Source: Kingdonia uniflora (Eukaryota; Streptophyta; Magnoliopsida; Ranunculales; Circaeasteraceae). Taken from it: a stretch of DNA of 64,000 nt. Positions 44,490-55,867 of the stretch are shown piece after piece. The notes below the pieces were generated by a model. The model was not told the DNA's origin. It ran no database searches and saw nothing but the letters and a program-made list of their open reading frames with translations. The translations under genes and the position numbers were made by a program. Location: contig JACGCM010000560.1 of assembly GCA_014058105.1 (NCBI GenBank), positions 5,332,001 through 5,396,000 of the forward strand. The letters are read 5' to 3'. The first letter of the stretch is position 1; each line of letters begins with the position of its first letter.

Positions 44490-45195
44490 CAATATGACAT
44501 TCTCATTGACAAAGAGACCTTGCAAACAAACGCATTTTTTATTTTATTTTTATTTAAACATTAACACGCACTAGTCTTGGAGATGTTATTAGTAATACAT
44601 TCCTCACCATACAAAAAGTGTAATGTGAAAGAAAAAATTAAGAAGCAAAAATGAAAATGAGAATTTAATGTTTTTTTCTCTCTTGATAAGTACCATATTA
44701 GCATTGAAGTAACTCTTTTATGCCATTTTCTTTGCAAAACATCACAGCAAATACATTTGTACACTTGCCAATCCTATTTTAATATGCCATTAACTATAGT
44801 AAGGTAATCACCAGAGTATGAGCTTTACGAAGCAAGCAATCTTCCATGCCCTTCAAAATACTTGATTGTTGTGGAGCACCCACTTGTTCTTAATGTATTA
44901 TTCCTGAGGGACGTACATTTCATAAAGAGTCATTTTTGTGAACTTAGCATCCTCGTCATTTTTAGAATAGTTAAGAATTTTGTAATAGACTATATAGAGT
45001 GTCATATTCTCTTTGTGCTACAAACTATATGTAAAAGAAATATTGAAACGCATTTATAAAATTTGGTATCCATATGCTAGAAAATTAAGAATTATAAAAT
45101 GTTGAATATTAATGGCGAGGTAGGGATTCAATGTCTATCCTGCTCGTAGAATTATCCCCACAGATAAGAATTCCCAAACCAAAGATTTGATGTTA
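44490..45195. repeat. Duplicated segment, copy X (uninterrupted)
   Basis: It matches 55538-55867 plus 58552-58905. Shared phrases include ATATGACATTCTCATTG, TAATCACCAGAGT, CAAAATACTTG and GTTGTGGAG, then CCCACTTGTTCTT and CATCCTCGTCATTTTTA. Copy Y is interrupted by solo LTR D2, so this copy preserves the empty site. The nature of the segment is unknown. Confidence 0.75.
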
Positions 45196-45374
45196 TTTAA
45201 TACCACTAGACAAGTGGTTATCTCATTCAAAGATGGTGGCATAATCAATATCGCTAGACAAGTCATCTACAATTAACATCTGAGAAGGTAAGTTGATAAG
45301 AAAAACTTTGATAAATTAAAAGCCCTAGCTTATTTTAACATAGAAACTTTTTTTTGCAAGCTAGAAAAATCAAA

Positions 45375-46130
45375 CTCACGTTTGGACGAGTTCTATAATC
45401 GTTCGAACAACTTCTTGCATAAGACAAGATTTCAAAGGGTTTTTAACTATTGCATTTTTAAACCCATTTTGAGTGTCTTGTTTGAACGAGATTCTGGCAT
45501 AAGACAAGTTTACAAAGAGTTTTAACTATTGAGTTTTCAAGGCTATTTTTAGTGTCTCGTTCGAACGAGTTTATAATCGCTTAAACGACTTCTGGCATAA
45601 TACAAGTTTTCAAATATTCTTTAACTATTGCATTTTCAATGTTATTTTAAGTATCTCGTTCGAACAACTTTGAGCCCCGTTCGAGCATGTTGGGAAAACT
45701 GCTTTGCCCTATTTAAAGCAAACCTTGTTTTGGTTTTCTTTACCAAGTGTTTTTTAGGGCTCTTATGTTTATTAGAGAGACTAATTAAAATTAAATAGAG
45801 AGAGCTTAAAAAATTAATCTTGAGATTGAATTAGTCAACCCTATTTCCCTCATGATTTAATAGAATGATTCGAATAAGGTGATCTTTGTTGCGAGAACGA
45901 AGAAGAGAGGACGTGAAGCTTGGATCTGAAAAGAGATAATCACGAGACGGGTTTATCAGGTTTGTAAGTATTTTTTAGATTACGGCTCTTTTGATTAATT
46001 GATGTTTAGTTGTTGATAATTCAATAGCGACCCGTGGGTTTTTCACCTAAGAATGGTTTCCCACAGGGTTAAAATTTCTTCTTATGCGTTAATTATCGTT
46101 ACATATTGACTATTAATTGTTGACACCAGA
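45375..46130 (+). repeat. LTR-like promoter segment with TTCGAA repeats
   Basis: Three units of about 80-100 bp (45380-45680) share GGCATAAGACAAG, TTTTAACTATTG and CTCGTTCGAACGA. They are followed at about 45710 by TATTTAAAGC, a pyrimidine/purine-mixed leader, and GTGGGTTTTTCACC...TTTCCCACAGGG, which resembles the U5 part of plant copia LTRs. I could not fix TG/CA borders or a target duplication. Confidence 0.4.
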
Positions 46131-47260
46131 TCATAGAATTGATTCGAATTAGGCTAGGGATTCATTATTAGAAAATTGATATCAAGAATTAACGACCTAG
46201 TAAATTTAACCTAAATTGATCAAAATCGATTAATCTCGAATACCAAGAAATTTCAACTTTCAGTAAGTAAAGAGGGGTAAGGCTGTGAAATCATATGTTT
46301 GGATGGCTGAGATTCAATTCTTTGCCAAAATCTATGATTTCCGTAATGTACGGCTAAAGTTCAATCTAAAACGCCACCTTCTTCCTTATTAATATACGAG
46401 CAAATAATCACACGCTAGCGCGTGCAAGCGCTTTATTTGTTATGTTAAATTTGGGATTGAGTGTAATTTTTTGTTATATTACTTAATTTTGAATGAAAAG
46501 ATATGTTGTCGGTTATGTGTTTATATAGTATTGAGTTTCCGTTAAAAGTTTTGAATATGCATTGTGTAGGAGGGTAGTTGCATTAAAAAGCACATAATCA
46601 AAATCTAAAAAGTGAACATTGGAAATATCAGATTGTAACAAAGGCAGAGAAGTAGGTTGACAGTAAGAACATTGAAGTACTAAACATGGAGGTGGTAAAA
46701 TGTAAGAACTAGAGTACAGAAAAGAGAAGTTAATAGGCTACAACATGTACATAAATCATAGTAGTAAATCATTACAAGTGCTAGCCTACTATAATTAAAG
46801 CAATTCAAGAACTTAAATCATAGTGGTGAATCATTCATGTATATAACTCATAGCCTACTATATTATATTTATATATTTTAATCCAACAAAGTTAATGGGT
46901 TGTATGGGAATATATTTATAACTTGAGTGGTTACATGGTAATATTGAAACTTTTGTTGGAATGTGTAGAGTTTATGTTTAAGAGGAATTGTAACTTCCAA
47001 TATTCTTTTTCTTTAAGTTTAAGTATTTTAAGTTTGTTATGGTCGCATGGTAATTTTTGTTTTTTATTAGAATGTTTGCAGTATTCTCTTTATATACTCA
47101 TTTCTTCCATTACATATGTCTATTGTAATAGCTAAACAAATCTTATCTGAAGCAGTTGTTGTAGTAGTTGTATTTTATTGAGGTAGGATGATTATTTTCT
47201 TCATATTTAGTTTTTTTTCATTATAATTTTCTGATGTTATAATGGATAGTTGTTTATAGG
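46131..47260. other. AT-rich intergenic DNA
   Basis: No gene recognised. A 70-codon plus-strand stretch (46923-47135) is hydrophobic by composition only. Confidence 0.4.
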
Positions 47261-47611
47261 ATGAGCAAGGTTGGGAGTAATTCTACTATTCTTGTGTCTA
47301 CTCAAAAGAGTAAGTTTGAGATGTATCTTTATTCGGAGGATACCAAACCTGATTATGGTACCTATTTGAAGATTCTTTTTGATTCGTTTGGTATAAAGCC
47401 ATTACAACTTAGAGATTTTTTGAAGGTTGAGAAGTCTCTTAAGAAACAGTTGTCTGCATGGAAGGATCGTGATGATGAAATACTTAATACTTTACTAAGG
47501 ACTCAGTACTTGAATGGACATTACATTAGAGAAGCTGCTGGAATTGAAGACGGGTTGGATGAAGATTATTCTTGTGTGAATGATGTTAGCGATCATGAAT
47601 CCCATGTGTAA
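47261..47611 (+). CDS. Hypothetical 116-aa ORF, possible exon
   Basis: MSKVGSNSTILVSTQKSKFE starts just after an acceptor-like GTTGTTTATAG at 47250-47260. The protein is rich in charged residues: KSLKKQLSAWKDRDDEIL in the middle and an acidic tail, EDGLDEDYSCVNDVSDHE. Composition is more protein-like than the neighbourhood. I do not recognise a family. It could be an exon of a decayed host gene or of a DNA transposon. Two weaker stretches follow at 48062-48274 and 48476-48673. Confidence 0.35.
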   Translation: MSKVGSNSTILVSTQKSKFEMYLYSEDTKPDYGTYLKILFDSFGIKPLQLRDFLKVEKSLKKQLSAWKDRDDEILNTLLRTQYLNGHYIREAAGIEDGLDEDYSCVNDVSDHESHV

Positions 47612-48673
47612 TATGAGGTTTTTTTATAATCATGAGGATCTTTTATCTTTAGAATTTTGGTGCTTTAATTTGTATTTTCTTTTGATGCTTTGAAATATGA
47701 TCTAGATGTTCAATATTTCAATTGATGCTTGAATCTCATGTGTAATGTGATGTTTTTAAAATTCTTCTAACATTATATCCTATTTAATAAAGCTCAGTTT
47801 CTCAATATACCAAAATGGTGAAACATTTATTCTTTATAAGGTATATTTATAGATCTAGTTCATGTCTAATTGTTTAAGAATGTATAATGTGGTTTCAAAG
47901 CACATTTAGATTTGATGATTGTTTGGGTCATCATTTCTGTAGGCCCATAAGATATTTGTATGTTGATGGATTCTTAATATTAATATTTGGAATTCACATT
48001 TGTGTAAAGTCGTAAAGTACAAATAACAATATGAAAAGGAATCTACCCAATATTTCTTATTATGTTATTAGAAAATGTGTTGTCTCTTTGGGATTCAGTT
48101 ACTGATCTTCAATTTCCACATTTGTTACTGAGTATAATGATGAATGAAATTATAGAGAGGTTAAATGTAATGGGATTTCAAATTGAAGACTCTATTAGAG
48201 CAATAAGTTTATGTGGAGATCAGACTATTCATCCAATGTTTACTATTTCTAAGTATATAGCTTGTACACCCTGATAAAGTTTAAGTAAGTCTTGATTTAT
48301 ATCTTATGTCATTGCAACTGGGAAATTTTATAATCTAAAACCTTACACAATTTTGGAATATGTGGAAACAAAATTATATGATATACTGTCATTTTGTTAT
48401 AGGACTACTGAGAAAGCAATTGAGAAGGCTAATAATACAAAATAAATTAACAAAGAACAACTCCTAAACATATCTGTGGATAATCATTTGAAGTTCTTAA
48501 AGGATCATAACAGAAGGTATTCATATTTATATTATTTCAGTAGAGAATTGTATATTTATACCAGTCTTACAAAGTTAATTTCTAGAGCAGAGAAAAAGTG
48601 GAAAAAGAAAAGTTTTGTACATCACAAAGACGGACTTAACATGCATCATCCTAATCATTGCTTCTATTTATGA

Positions 48674-50829
48674 GTATATGTCAATTTGTTTTCTTTGTTT
48701 TTAGCTAGGTTAAATTTTGATTGACTAATATGTATAAAACATAATGAATTGTAAAAAATAGGGACATTTATATCCATACCCACAATGGTAGGTATAATTT
48801 AATTAGAGATTACTAAAGAAACATCTCCTCTCCATCTTTGCCGCCTCAACCCTTTCTCCTAAGAAAAATGCTGACCCAATAGTACACCAAATTAGAATGA
48901 ATTTTAAATGGGTTGAAGTCGTACATAATATGTGTATAATTACTAAACAAGTTAGAGATAGCTGTATATCAATAAACTTCCATAAATTTCCTGAATATAT
49001 ATTGCATAGGGGTTTTATGCTTTTTCTGTAGTTACTTGGAGTATTGTAGCCTTTTCATATCCACTGGTCTTGCTGTTGTTGATCGTAGTGAGTAGATAGC
49101 CACTAGTCTTGCTGTTGTTGCTAACAGCGAGTGAGTAGCTCTTTGTATTGTTTTATACTGCTCTGCTAGCATGGAGTTATTATTGCAAACGATGCGACTG
49201 AGACAATGATAAAAATATTGAGTTTTTCCAAAGAAGAAACTCAATATAAGCCTACTTCAAAGAAGTTGTGTGAAAGTAGAATCAATGTTTGAGCTCTCAG
49301 GTTAGCCAGCAAGCTGCTGAAAACATTTGATTTCACCCAATTTTTTTTTAAATCCTCTCATATCATATAATTTTAAAGGCCCATTAGTCCTGTTATAACT
49401 GATGTCTATCAGTAATATAACAAACTTGATATATCTTTCTATCTAAAGTTTGAGTTACATAAATAAAATAATTATCTAAATGATGAATGCTTAACAAAAA
49501 ATGTAATATAAGGCCCAAGTCAAATCTAAGCAATATATATTGAGTTATGTTTGGCTGTCTGGATGTCTATTTCAAAAACTAATAAGTCTTATATTAATAA
49601 CAATACCCCCACGGGCATCATATGAATTGGTTGGCTTATAAAACTAAAAATAAAATCCAAAACCACATTCTTTTCACATCAATTTTCCTTTCTCTAAGCA
49701 TATCTCTTAAAACATCTTAATTACTTAACGATAAATGAATTTTATTGCATAGCCACGGCACAAATTTTGGGGTGACAGTGGACTTCCTTTACAATTTTGA
49801 AGAGGGCATCACTCAATAGAAAAAGAGATAAGCCTCTCATAATACAATAAGTATTTTCAGCTTTTACATCACTGACATTAACTAATAGACGACCTTGCCT
49901 CGCTTGGTAGAAAAACTTAGATAAATATTTGACGGTATAGGTACTGGCGCAACTTCTAAACAATATATCGATGATTTTTCTTTTCGAAGTATCCCATCAT
50001 ACAATTGAGAAGTTGTCATGATATATCTAAAATGTAAATAGAAAAATATATTTTATTAGAACTCTTCTCATATAAGAGTAAGATATAGTAAAATAAAAAG
50101 TTTACTAATAATAAGTGTAAGAGAATAATATTTATATAGCTAATACCATTAATATAAATTCTGGATAAAAATTTCATATTATATTTTATAAACCAAGAAA
50201 CAAATTTTCTATATAATCAATAACTCTTTACATATAACCTCTTAAACCCTAATCAAATCAAAGCCCAAAGAAGACCAATAAAAAGCAATTACAATTCAAT
50301 ATCTCTATAAGAGCATTGTGTAAATTCGTAAACTTAAACCCCTTAAACCCTCATCAATAAAAGAATAAACAGCTTTTCGTAGACCTAAATCAATTATAGA
50401 TAAAGACATAATAGTAGTGAGGAACCAAACGTGCCACAACAATCTTTACTTGAACAATAATCTTTACTTCAACCTGCAACAGTAATCCGTACTTGCGTAG
50501 CCCTGTAACAAATTAAAACATCAACCAATCATCAATCAAACACTAAGGCCAAGTTAAGTTCCATTAGCAAAAAAAACCATAAAATTTGATGATACCCATA
50601 ATATGAATTAACAAAAGGAGCATGAAAAAAATGAAAGTTCTTAAACATGTCACCTAGAATGAGATGCTGAACTGAAGATGAAGAGTGTGCAAACCTAAAT
50701 AATAATACTCTAATTAAGTTAGTATTTATAACATAGACTTCAAATCAATGAAGACTTGGATAAGTACTCTTTGTATAAACTTAATACTTGACTTCAAATC
50801 AGGCAAACAATTAGCATGGACTACAACAA
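48674..50829. other. AT-rich intergenic DNA
   Basis: No gene or element could be supported. At 49065-49130 the phrase CACTRGTCTTGCTGTTGTTG occurs twice, about 47 bp apart. Confidence 0.45.
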
Positions 50830-53330
50830 GATTGGTGGAACTTTACCACCTCAGCTTGGGTCTTAATTTGTCAAATCTTCTCAGTCTCACTATCAACCAC
50901 AATAACTTGGAGGGACAAATACCTTCTATATTTGGCAACTTTTCTTCACTAAAATATCTTTCTCTTAGATATTATATGTTGGCGGGGAGTATTCCAAGCA
51001 ACCTCAATCGGCCAACAAAATTAGAGCCTGACACCATTCCTCTCTACAACCTTTCTTCTCTTAATCTTTTATATGGATACTAACCAATTGCATGGGAATA
51101 TTCTACTTGATTTAAGCCCCACTCTTCCAAACCTCCGAAGCTTCAGCGCCAGAAATAACCATTTCTCTGGCCTCATTCCCACTTCTTTAGCCAATATCTC
51201 TAGTCTTGATAGGCTTCAGTTCACTTTGAATACTATTTAAGACCAGTCCCTAGTAGTTTGGGAGACCTATAGAGTCTAAACTGGCTTGGCTTAGGTGGTA
51301 ATAATCTTGGGAGTAGGAAACCCGTTAACTTGAGCTTCGTAACTTCCTTAACCAATTGTACAAGTTTAGAATTATTGGAAATAGGGGTTAATAATTTTGG
51401 AGGAGTCTTGCCAAAATCTGTAGGCAATCTCCCTACCCAACTCTCTTTCTTGATGTTAGCAAGGAACTATATAACAGGAAACATACCAATGGAAATTGGG
51501 AATATGCTCAGCTTAACTATATTGGTATTGCAGGAAACCAATTCATAGGTAGTATTCCCTCCTCTATTGGAAGACTTCAAAATTTGAGTGCATTGTTCTT
51601 GGGTAAAAACAAATTCTCAGGAACAATCCCATCCTCGCTTAGTAATATTACTTTTCTAATTACACTTTCTCGAGACAATAACTGTTTAAAAGGAGACATA
51701 CCTGCTAATAGGGCTGGCAATTTAACCCACCCTACCTTTAATGAGGTGGGTTTGGTATGACTATAGCGGGTATGGGGCGAGTTTAGTTTAAAATAAAAAC
51801 CCATTTATTTAATAGGGCAGGTCTGGTTTTAGGCCTATATAAATGGGGCCCCGTCACCCGATCCAGTTATACATGATTTGATGTGAACACCCTTACATAC
51901 AAGTTAAATCTAATTTTAATTTCTAAACTCAGAACTCTGAAGAGTAGCTTGGTATTTCATCTCGTTGCGGGAGAAAGGCTAACAATCTATAACGCTGTAA
52001 ATAATAAATCTCCAAAATTTTGAGTTGTGAGGAACATCAAAGATACTCTATATTTTGTTGTGATATTAAGTAATAACTTTAAGACTTAACTATGCTAATT
52101 TTTGTGAGAAACATGAAGTTCTTTCTAGTTTTGACTCATAATTACCCAATGTTTGTATTCTCTTATGTATGTTTGTTACCTTTTTTGTGTGTGTGTGCAC
52201 CTGATTTAGTTTTTTTTTTTTTTTTTTGCTATTTTGTACAAGTGATTTTTGATTTTTAAACGGGTGCTGGGGGGGTTTTGTATTGGTAAATTTAAACAGG
52301 GTGGGTTTAGGTATTTCCCATTTAAGTTAAATGGTATTGGGGTGGGTTTGGGGGTAGGGTATTTTGGCAGGTATGGGGATGATATTACTCCACTCGCCCC
52401 AAACTCGACCCATTGCCAGCCCTACCTGCTAATCTGGGAAAGTTAAGGAACTTGCAAGAGCTGGATCTTTCTTACAATAACCTCTGTGGTGTTATACCTG
52501 ATCAAGTTTTTACTCTACCCTCTCTTTTAATATTGCTCGACTTGTCAAAAAATTCTTTTAGTGGCCTACTACCCTAACAAGTAGGTAAACTGAAACATAT
52601 TGGTAAGTTGTTTCTTATGAACAACAAATTGACTGGAAAAAATTCTGGGCGAACTTGGTGATTGTGAGAGCCAGGAATACCTTGTCTTAAGTGCTAACCA
52701 CTTTGAAGGAAGTATTCCTGCAAGTTTCAATAATTTGAAAGGCTTACTTGGGCTAGATCTTTCACGCAATAATTTGTCAGGTCAAATACCCAAGTATATG
52801 GGTGGATTATTTTTCCAGTCTTTAAATCTCTCTTATAACGATCTTGAAGGTAGAGTTCCTAAAGAAGGTGTATTTAGAAATGATAGTGCATTTTCAGTTA
52901 TCGGGAACATCAAGCTTAATGGTGGTATTTCATAATTACTTCTCCCTGTTTGTGTCATTTTAGCCTCTAAAATGCATGGAAATTCGTCTCCTCTTAAAGT
53001 GATCATTCCGGTGATTCTTGTAGTAGTCAGTTTGATAATAGTGGCATGTTTTTTTATTATGGCTTACCGAAGACATTTAAGGATTTCTTATTCTGAGCTT
53101 TTAAATGCTGCATATGGGTTTTCTTCTTCTAACTTGATTGCGCGGAGAATTATGGTGTTGTATATAAAGGAGTTCTAAAGGATGATACAAAAAATGTTGC
53201 TGTGAAGGTATTCAACCTTCAAAGACATGGAGCTCCAAAGAGTTTCATGGCTAAATGCAATGCCTTAAGATATATAAGACATAAAAATCTCAACAAAATC
53301 CTGACTGCTTGCTCAGGGGTTTATTCAAAG
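50830..53330 (+). pseudogene. LRR receptor-like kinase pseudogene (EFR/Xa21-like, LRR-XII)
   Basis: LRR units are clear: LTINHNNLEGQIPS, NNHFSGLIPTSLANISSL, LLEIGVNNFGGVLPKSVGNL, IPSSIGRLQNLSALFLG, LRNLQELDLSYNNLCGVIP and LLGLDLSRNNLSGQIPKYMG. A membrane helix (VIIPVILVVVSLIIVACFF) lies near 53000, followed by the juxtamembrane ISYSELLNA and the kinase start with NYGVVYKGVL and VAVKVFNLQRHG, which has the ATP-binding Lys. The signal peptide and first repeats are missing, the kinase stops after ILTACSG near 53320, frames shift several times, and a hAT element splits an LRR. Intact relatives are plasma-membrane immune receptors; this copy cannot make one. Confidence 0.9.
51709..52424. mobile_element. 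hAT-type non-autonomous element in the LRR pseudogene
   Basis: 716 bp with perfect 12-bp inverted ends, TAGGGCTGGCAA and TTGCCAGCCCTA, and perfect 8-bp target duplication CCTGCTAA (51701-51708 and 52425-52432). Without it the LRR frame reads continuously through GDIPANLGKL. The interior has a poly-T run near 52208 and GGGTGGGTTTAGG-type words; no transposase. Confidence 0.95.
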
Positions 53331-55008
53331 GCAACGACTAATAAAGCCTGAATTGTAATAAGCAAAGTCCAAAGGTTATTATGTTTGATGCACAAAATCT
53401 TTATAATGCTTGTTTGGACATGAACTTCTACCATTTCCAGAAAAAGGTTTATGCTTTAACTTGAATCTGGTGAGGTTGTTACTAAAGTTCTTTACTATTT
53501 TAAACATGAATTATTTTCTTTACCTATATATTGTAGAAGTGATTATCATTCTTAATTATGCTAAGTTATAATTATCGAATAGCATGGAAAACTTTAACCC
53601 ATAATTAACAATGTTATTGTACAGTGGAACTATCATCAAATGAATCTTAAAACATCAATAATTTTGTAAAATATTAGCTACTGCCACTATCTAATGAAAA
53701 GTAATAAACCCTCTCAGGACCTTCCATGTTAAAAAATATATGTTAAACTACAAATGTCCGAATGACATCACAATATCAAGAAATATACACAATGGAAGAA
53801 GATATTGGCTTTGTACAGACCACATGATGACATAAGTCTAAGCATCAACTACCCAATAACAAGCCGCCTAGAATTTTATAATCTGTAATTATTTCGACTT
53901 ATGTAGTGTAATAAATATGGACACTGGTTGGTTATATTGATAAGATTCAAATGGCTCATTACTCTTTTCTCTATAACCCTTCTATCGTTCGATTAAATCA
54001 AAGATTTATTAACATGTGGTGCCTCACTAGAAATGTAAATCCCATCACACACATTTCAAGTTGCAAACTAATTCACTGCTGAAATTTTTTTTGAAGAAAT
54101 AAGTAGAAATCGGGTTTTACCTCCAACAATGGCAAATTTTCCTGTGTGTGAATTTGAATGCACTTCATTACCTAGAACCAAGTATATAACGAAATAAGTA
54201 TGGCTTATAGTTTTTTACACAGATGCTTGTCATTTGATGTAGCCATGCAGTTTATGTTTCGTCATCTCTTTATTCTCATCTTTTTGAAACATTTGCTTAC
54301 ATGTTATAAAATGGATTTGAGATCACAATACATTTTGAAAGGGCATGTCTGTAGTTTATCTCAAATTTTACAGGGGAGCGGTCTCCTATTAAAACTCTAG
54401 AGCCTCTGGCTACCAAGTTTTATCCATTTATAGTAAAGCCAATTCTTGCAGCTGAGGATTAGGCATGTAAAACGGACATTTTTATCAGTTTAATCATCCT
54501 TGATAAAAAGTTTTTGCAAGCCATGACCTTATAGTATGTCATAACTCAGGTTTTGTACAATATCAGTTTTTAGTAGTGGTAAAAGGTTTTTGTGGGGTTT
54601 TTTATTTTTTATTTTGGGAAAAAAAAAACCTTTATCAAAAATGTTGTAAATACTTTCAAATTCATCCAAGTTGTTATAATTTGACTTCAGTTTTCGGTAG
54701 TCAAAAGTAGAGAGAGCTAATGAAGAAGCAGATGCACAAAAAAACCATATATGACACTGAAACAATGCAACAAAATTATACCTATAAAAATCAAAAAAAA
54801 ATTCCAAACATATAGGTAGATACACCTTCATGATTTTCTAACTATGCACAGGAGAAATTAAACGGATAGAATCAACATCTCCACTGAAGTAGTCTTGGCA
54901 ACTATTGAGTATTTACTTCTTTATTCCCAAATCGGTTTAATCCATAATGATAGACACTTATAATAGTTAAGTTTATACCCTGGATACCAAGACTCACTCA
55001 TCTTCTTT
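53331..55008. other. AT-rich intergenic DNA
   Basis: The rest of the receptor kinase domain is not found here. Open stretches at 54200-54400 (plus) and 54529-54831 (minus) show no recognisable motif. Confidence 0.4.
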
Positions 55009-55203
55009 TCATTGAAATTGTAAAAGAGCAAACGATGATTTAGTACCCATAAAGATAACATAGTCACCCAAACTATTTAACTTCATCCACTTCTGAGTAG
55101 TAAAATTGAACTTAAAGATTTTAAACATATCCTCAAAGTTATAAATCGAAAAGCATGTTATTTCCTCAATCAATCGAAGATTGATTTGATTACTACTAAG
55201 CAC
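55009..55203 (-). pseudogene. DUF295-like (F-box-associated) fragment
   Basis: The minus-strand frame reads MFKIFKFNFTTQKWMKLNSL and then GDYVIFMGTKSSFALLQFQ. The pattern of Phe-x-Val/Ile-x-Lys followed by WxxxxSLGDxxxFxGxxSSF is that of the DUF295 beta-propeller domain of plant F-box proteins. No F-box or other part of such a gene is present nearby, so this is a fragment. Confidence 0.5.
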
Positions 55204-55537
55204 AAGGGATTCATAATGAAGTAATTAGAAAACTGAGTAAGAATTAATACATTTTCTATGAATCAATTTAGGTTTGATCTTTAGAAGTAAAATAGGGATG
55301 AGGGATTGATATATAGAGGAGAAGAATTTGTATAGAGAAAGAAGTCGAAAGAAAAGAAGGCTAAAACCCAAAACTGCCATCCAATTGAGCAATTTAGAGT
55401 TGGACGGCCCAGATGATTTCTTTGGTATAGAAGTAGCATGGAAACTATCCAAGCCAACCAAAGCATGCCTCAATACACGCATCAGTGGAATAGATGGTTA
55501 AAACCCAAGAAATAAGTTAGGTTGTTTTTTTATTATT

Positions 55538-55867
55538 ATAGATATGACATTCTCATTGCACAAAGAAACCTTACAAACAAGCGTACTTTTGATTTTATTT
55601 TCTTTAAACGTCAACACGCACTGGTCCTGAACATGATATTAGTTATACATTCCTCATCATACATTCCTCACCATATTGGCATTAAAGTAACTTTTTTTTG
55701 CCATTTTCTCTGTAAAACCTCACACAAATACATCAGTACACATGCCAACCCTATCAAATACATCATCAGTAAGATAATCACCAGAGTGTGAGTATTATGA
55801 GGCAAGCAATCTTCTATGCTCAGAAGGTTATAACTTAACTCTTCAAAATACTTGGTTGTTGTGGAGT
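55538..55867. repeat. Duplicated segment, copy Y, left part
   Basis: Homologous to 44490-44880 of copy X. It ends in the GGAGT that became the target duplication of solo LTR D2; the right part resumes at 58547. Confidence 0.75.

Noticed and set aside
54200..54831. Small ORFs on both strands downstream of the receptor pseudogene
   Set aside because: Hydrophobic or Asn/Lys-rich by base composition; no family features and no match to a kinase domain.
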